DNA from: Candidatus Bathyarchaeota archaeon
GTDB lineage: Archaea; Thermoproteota; Bathyarchaeia; 40CM-2-53-6; RBG-13-38-9
Direction: 5' to 3'
Assembly (NCBI GenBank): GCA_018396915.1
Contig: JAGTRD010000019.1
Location: 1-36,849, forward strand
Length of the DNA: 36,849 nt
In this document: positions 31,272-36,849 of the stretch, piece after piece
Layout: each line of letters starts with the position of its first letter
How positions within the stretch are numbered: position 1 is the stretch's first letter
Program-made: the position numbers and the translations under genes
The notes under the pieces: generated by a model
Databases searched by the model: none
Seen by the model: the letters and a program-made list of their open reading frames with translations, nothing else
What the model was told of the DNA's origin: nothing

Positions 31272-32183
31272 TCAGAGGATCTGACCTATCAGCCTCCGCA
31301 CCGTCAGGTCTGCTGTCACCTCGACCTTACTGAATGTGTCGAGGTGCCTCATCCCTGTTAGGGCCCAAGAAACCTCAGCTAAGCCCTTAAGTGTAACCTC
31401 GGGCAGGTACCTCAGCTCCTCCAGCATATTTGTATCCTCAACCCTTTTGAATCCTTGATATTTAGATACAGCTACTGTGCAAGCTAAATCCTTGAATCTG
31501 CCAAGAACCGTTAATAACTCCTTAACCGGATCACCCTTTGAGAGATTCCAAGCCTGCAGATCCTCCTGGCTTGTCTTAATCAAATGTTTCGAGTATGCAA
31601 CTTGGTCTTCGACGAAGCCGTTATCCAATAGGAGGCTTGTAACCTCATAATCCTTCACACCTATCGATATCAAGTATAATATGTTATTTACATATTGTCT
31701 GGGGAGTCCATGTTTAGATGCCGCCTTGCTTAGAGATGTTGGGATTGGAAATATGTAGTATTCAGGGGATCCGTGAAGGATAGAGTGGGCAACCTCATGT
31801 CTGACGGTAGCTTCCCTCACCATAGGCTCCAAGCAATGAAGCCTATCCATAGATATCAGAATCTTGGGTATTCCAGTCCAAGCCTCATGTGTAGCCACGA
31901 AGCCAGATTCTAAACCCGTAAACTCGACTCCAATTAAACCCTGCTCCTTGATCGAGTAAGCCTCCATCCCCGAAGACGTCTCAAAAAGCATAACGTCAAC
32001 CATCTCAACATCATGTGGGCTGAGTCTCCTGTAACAATCCTCCATCAACCTGACAACCTCACGTCTAGCTTCCTCTGATACTCTACCGAACGTCTCAATA
32101 ATTAACTCCAGGGATCTATATTCCTCCGAATTATTGATCCACCTTATTCTCATATGATTTTTTGCATATGACCATTTGAACAA
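31272..32183 (-). CDS. Putative zinc metallopeptidase-like protein with HEVAH motif
   Basis: 303 residues, with 'VRHEVAHSILHGSPEY' giving an HExxH zinc motif (His 129, Glu 130, His 133) after an N-terminal alpha/beta region. No signal peptide is seen, so it is cytoplasmic. The rest is helical. The third zinc ligand cannot be assigned by eye, and the family is not recognised; it may be an archaeal group of unknown function. TTG 32183 or ATG 32153 (residue 11) may be the start. It is divergent from the citramalate synthase gene. Confidence 0.75.
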   Translation of the reverse strand: MFKWSYAKNHMRIRWINNSEEYRSLELIIETFGRVSEEARREVVRLMEDCYRRLSPHDVEMVDVMLFETSSGMEAYSIKEQGLIGVEFTGLESGFVATHEAWTGIPKILISMDRLHCLEPMVREATVRHEVAHSILHGSPEYYIFPIPTSLSKAASKHGLPRQYVNNILYLISIGVKDYEVTSLLLDNGFVEDQVAYSKHLIKTSQEDLQAWNLSKGDPVKELLTVLGRFKDLACTVAVSKYQGFKRVEDTNMLEELRYLPEVTLKGLAEVSWALTGMRHLDTFSKVEVTADLTVRRLIGQIL

Positions 32184-32253
32184 TAGCCTTCATGAACTGT
32201 TAGTCTTCAAAACGTTTTTAAACATCTGTATGCTCCTGTTACGGGTTGCTTGA

Positions 32254-34002
32254 ATGAGGGAAAGGGATTGGGTGACCGCCAAATTCCAGTCTGAACCACT
32301 GAAGAGATCTTTCAGAGACCTGCCAGACAGCTTTGACGCCAACTCGAGCTTGGAACCCTCCCTAGTTCTCGAAGATATGCTCAGGAATAAACCTTCCATT
32401 TTGAAGGTTGAGCTCTACGATACAACATTACGTGACGGAAACCAAGGTGTAGGAGTAAACTTTTCAGTAAATGATAAACTCAAGATAGCAAGGCGCCTCT
32501 CAGAGTTTGGAATAGACATAATTGAGGGGGGATGGCCAAGCGAATCGAATCCTTCAGAGGTTGAGTTCTTCAAACTCTACAAAGAGGAAGGGGTCGATGC
32601 GGCGGTCTCAGCCATAGGTGCTACTAGAAAGCCAAACTCTAACCCTCGAGCCGACAGAAATCTTGAGGCTTTAATATCCATAGAGTCTGACTATGTAACT
32701 CTTGTAGGTAAGTCTTGGAGGCTGCATGTAGAGAAGATTCTGGATACAACATTGAAAGAGAACCTTCATATGATAACAGATTCTGTTGAGTATCTGAAGG
32801 AACATGGATGCAAAGTGATCTTCGACGCGGAACATTTTTTTGACGGATTCAAGGATGATCCAGCCTACTCTGTCCAGACTCTAAAGGCCGCGGTGGATGG
32901 TGGAGCATCCACCGTTGTCCTATGTGACACTCGAGGAAGTTCTACCCCATATGAGGTATACGATGTTACAAGACACATTACAAAGACTGTGAGTGTACCT
33001 GTAGGTGTACATGCTCATAATGATAGGGGCCTGGCGACGGCAAACTCCATATTCGCAGTCATGGCGGGTGCTGAACACTTTCAAGGAACAGTGAATGGGA
33101 TAGGAGAGAGATGCGGAAACGCAAATATGATAGAGTTTATTGGAAACCTGGAATTCAGCTTAGGTTACAGGACTGGACTTGACCTGAAGAGGTTGAGACA
33201 ACTCTCAGAGTATGTGTATGAGATTGCAAACTTGACTCCTAACAATTACATGCCTTTCGTAGGCAAATATGCTTTCGCCCATAAGGCTGGGATCCACGGC
33301 CACGCCGTCACTAAACTGCCAAGGGCCTACGAGAGCATAGATCCAAGCCTTGTCGGAAACTCTAGGAATGTAACAGTATCAGGCCAAGCCGGACTCACAA
33401 ACATCATAACGAAAGCACAGCAACTGGGCTATAGGCTCGATAAGTCAGATCCCAAAGCCAAGGAATTTCTCATGAAGATAAAGAGAATGGATTCCTCAGG
33501 CTACAATCTTGAGAATGCTAATGCAACCTTGGAACTACTTTACGCCCGGACCCTCGGTGAGAGGCTGGACTACTTCACCATGATAAACTGGAGAGCCTTC
33601 GTAACCGGAGAGAACGGTGTCCTCCATTCAGAGAGCACAGTCAAGCTGAAGGTTAAAGACGAATCTATAATTTCAGCAGGTGAAGGAAATGGCCCAGTCA
33701 ACGCCTTCGACAACGCTCTGAGGAAGGCCCTGGAAACTCATTACCCTGAGCTATGCAGAGTCAGACTCGTAGGTTATAGGGTTAGGGAGATAGATGTCGA
33801 GAGAGGTACAGCGGCTGCTGTAAGGGTCTTCATAGAGTTTGAGGCTGATGGAGAACGCTGGTCTACAGCGGGGGTTTCAACGAACATTCTAAAGGCCAGT
33901 GAAGAAGCCTTGCTAGACGGCTACATATACTTTCTATACAAGAATAAAAGTGGCCGTGTGGAGGCCCGCCAACATAGGTCTATGAAAGGTTCAGAGGATT
34001 AA
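32254..34002 (+). CDS. cimA: Citramalate synthase / alpha-isopropylmalate synthase family (CimA-type)
   Basis: A long-form HMGL/LeuA-family enzyme that condenses acetyl-CoA with a 2-oxoacid. The CimA type uses pyruvate to make (R)-citramalate for isoleucine synthesis. It has 'VELYDTTLRDGNQGVGVNFS', the metal/substrate motif 'GVHAHNDRGLATANS', 'GTVNGIGERCGNANM' and 'GIHGHAV', followed by the LeuA-type regulatory dimer domain (about 440-570: 'TVKLKVKDESIISAGEGNGPVNAFDNALRKAL'). The domain order and long inserts fit the CimA subgroup better than LeuA. ATG 32254 gives a 41-residue extension; ATG 32377, just before the barrel, is the alternative. A TTTTTAAA TATA-like element lies about 37 bases before the first ATG. 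Confidence 0.88.
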   Translation: MRERDWVTAKFQSEPLKRSFRDLPDSFDANSSLEPSLVLEDMLRNKPSILKVELYDTTLRDGNQGVGVNFSVNDKLKIARRLSEFGIDIIEGGWPSESNPSEVEFFKLYKEEGVDAAVSAIGATRKPNSNPRADRNLEALISIESDYVTLVGKSWRLHVEKILDTTLKENLHMITDSVEYLKEHGCKVIFDAEHFFDGFKDDPAYSVQTLKAAVDGGASTVVLCDTRGSSTPYEVYDVTRHITKTVSVPVGVHAHNDRGLATANSIFAVMAGAEHFQGTVNGIGERCGNANMIEFIGNLEFSLGYRTGLDLKRLRQLSEYVYEIANLTPNNYMPFVGKYAFAHKAGIHGHAVTKLPRAYESIDPSLVGNSRNVTVSGQAGLTNIITKAQQLGYRLDKSDPKAKEFLMKIKRMDSSGYNLENANATLELLYARTLGERLDYFTMINWRAFVTGENGVLHSESTVKLKVKDESIISAGEGNGPVNAFDNALRKALETHYPELCRVRLVGYRVREIDVERGTAAAVRVFIEFEADGERWSTAGVSTNILKASEEALLDGYIYFLYKNKSGRVEARQHRSMKGSED

Positions 34003-34051
34003 GATGGCAGCTAGTTCCAACTATAAGCGCATGCGAAGATATAGAGAGAAG

Positions 34052-34067
34052 AGAAGTTTATATAATA
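34052..34067 (+). promoter_or_regulatory. BRE/TATA promoter of the rRNA operon
   Basis: A purine-rich BRE (AGAGAAG region) is followed by TTTATATAAT, the strongest TATA match in the window. The start point would be near 34088-34092, giving an approximately 220-base leader before mature 16S. Confidence 0.7.
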
Positions 34068-34107
34068 CATACATACTTTAGATAGTCTTGCGCATATTGA
34101 TGCGAGT

Positions 34108-34186
34108 CCGTGAATCGGTGGCGGCGTCAACCCGACGGTGAGGGCTCAAAGCCCAAGAATGAAAGGTTGACCTCCAGTCACGGATA
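34108..34186 (+). ncRNA. Multi-stem hairpin in the 16S leader, possible guide-RNA-like element
   Basis: Three nested helices form one hairpin: CCGTGA 34108-34113 with TCACGG 34178-34183, GTCAACC 34126-34132 with GGTTGAC 34165-34171, and GGGCT 34142-34146 with AGCCC 34150-34154. The large internal loop above the lowest stem, and an ATA triplet right after it, recall an archaeal H/ACA pseudouridylation guide, but a proper kink-turn is not clear. It may simply be leader structure. A second leader hairpin follows (GGACCAAA 34196-34203 with TTTGGTCC about 34231-34238). Confidence 0.35.
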
Positions 34187-34257
34187 AAAGATGAGGACCA
34201 AAACAAACCTAGAATATGCCTCTAGGACGCTTTGGTCCAAGACTGGTTTATAGCCTA

Positions 34258-34281
34258 ATCCTGCCAATCCTCAACCCAGAC
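34258..34281 (+). other. 5' half of the pre-16S processing stem (BHB)
   Basis: ATCC-TGCC-AAT-CCTCAACCCAGAC pairs with the 3' half at 36057-36080. The outer helix is ATCC/GGAT and the central helix TGCC/GGCA (4 bp). The bulges are AAT (34266-34268) on this strand and TAA (36074-36076) on the other, and the inner helix is 13 perfect pairs. This is the canonical 3-4-3 BHB that splicing endonuclease cuts to release, and usually circularise, pre-16S. Confidence 0.85.
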
Positions 34282-34308
34282 AGGAATACCTGACTATATA
34301 ATCGTCCC

Positions 34309-36046
<1,738 letters not shown>

Positions 36047-36214
36047 GACAACCGAAGTCTGGGTTGAGGGGCATAAGGATCTGTGAACCATTCATGGATG
36101 CAGCCTCCAAAATCAGTTTTGGAGGCGAAGGGTTGAGTGAGCTACATATCAGGCTCACGGTGAAGACCATGCATAGGCCTTAAGACGCGAATCTAATGTG
36201 GGTTCCTGAGCGAG
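36047..36214 (+). other. 16S-23S internal transcribed spacer, no tRNA
   Basis: The spacer is about 170 bases. Besides the BHB half, it contains a perfect 10-bp hairpin GCCTCCAAAA-TCAG-TTTTGGAGGC (36103-36126) and a second one, GTGAGC/GCTCAC (36137-36142/36153-36158). No tRNA-Ala is present, unlike most Euryarchaeota, which agrees with a Thermoproteota-type operon. Confidence 0.75.
36057..36080 (+). other. 3' half of the pre-16S processing stem (BHB)
   Basis: GTCTGGGTTGAGG-GGCA-TAA-GGAT is the partner of 34258-34281. It starts about ten bases after the mature 16S 3' end, so the stem closes directly around the 16S gene. Confidence 0.85.

Positions 36215-36849
<635 letters not shown>

Noticed and set aside
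36047-36214. tRNA-Ala in the rRNA spacer
   Set aside because: No cloverleaf or GTTCRANYC T loop; only simple hairpins.

Overview
The window is archaeal. It carries TBP, TiaS, a Tsr3 (DUF367) protein, a PAC2-family protein, BRE/TATA-type promoters, bulge-helix-bulge (BHB) introns and an archaeal 16S rRNA gene. The 16S sequence, the absence of tRNA-Ala from the 16S-23S spacer, and the mix of genes fit an uncultured Thermoproteota lineage, most likely Bathyarchaeia (MCG). That placement is from memory of diagnostic 16S stretches, not from a tree. GGAGG-type ribosome binding sites matching the 16S tail, near-leaderless genes and many TTG or GTG starts occur side by side.

Layout. 1-5.8 kb: housekeeping genes (PAC2-like fragment, tiaS, a stand-alone Lrp ligand-binding domain, nnr, tsr3), a VapBC-type pair and a WrbA-like flavoprotein. 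5.8-11.9 kb: the most interesting block. It holds a cob(I)alamin adenosyltransferase, an ArsR-type repressor with a transcobalamin-like C-terminal domain, a near-perfect 26-bp palindrome, two large secreted proteins with the architecture of animal intrinsic factor/transcobalamin (alpha/alpha barrel plus DUF4430), and an ECF-type S component. I read this as a candidate corrinoid capture and uptake locus. 11.9-16 kb: a flippase-like membrane protein, a tRNA-Ile(GAU) with two introns, a secreted cohesin-like protein, and two decayed genes (GyrI-like and AlkD-like). 15-19.6 kb: a membrane/secreted operon whose largest protein has a transglutaminase-like triad outside and zinc ribbons inside, then a second PIN toxin-antitoxin pair. 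19.9-26.1 kb: tbp, a KaiC-like ATPase with a small partner, and a five-PAS histidine kinase followed by a response regulator. 26.2-34 kb: a beta-hydroxyacid dehydrogenase, a divergent Nramp-like transporter, surface proteins, a Tyr/Gln-rich membrane protein, an HExxH protein and a citramalate/isopropylmalate synthase. 34.0-36.85 kb: the rRNA operon with promoter, structured leader, 16S gene split by a 234-nt intron, spacer and the 5' part of 23S.

Themes. BHB splicing appears three times with clear geometry: pre-16S processing, the 16S intron and the tRNA D-loop intron. The rest of the variable gene content is mostly cell-surface protein and signalling. Functions are inferred from motifs recognised by eye; no database search was run.
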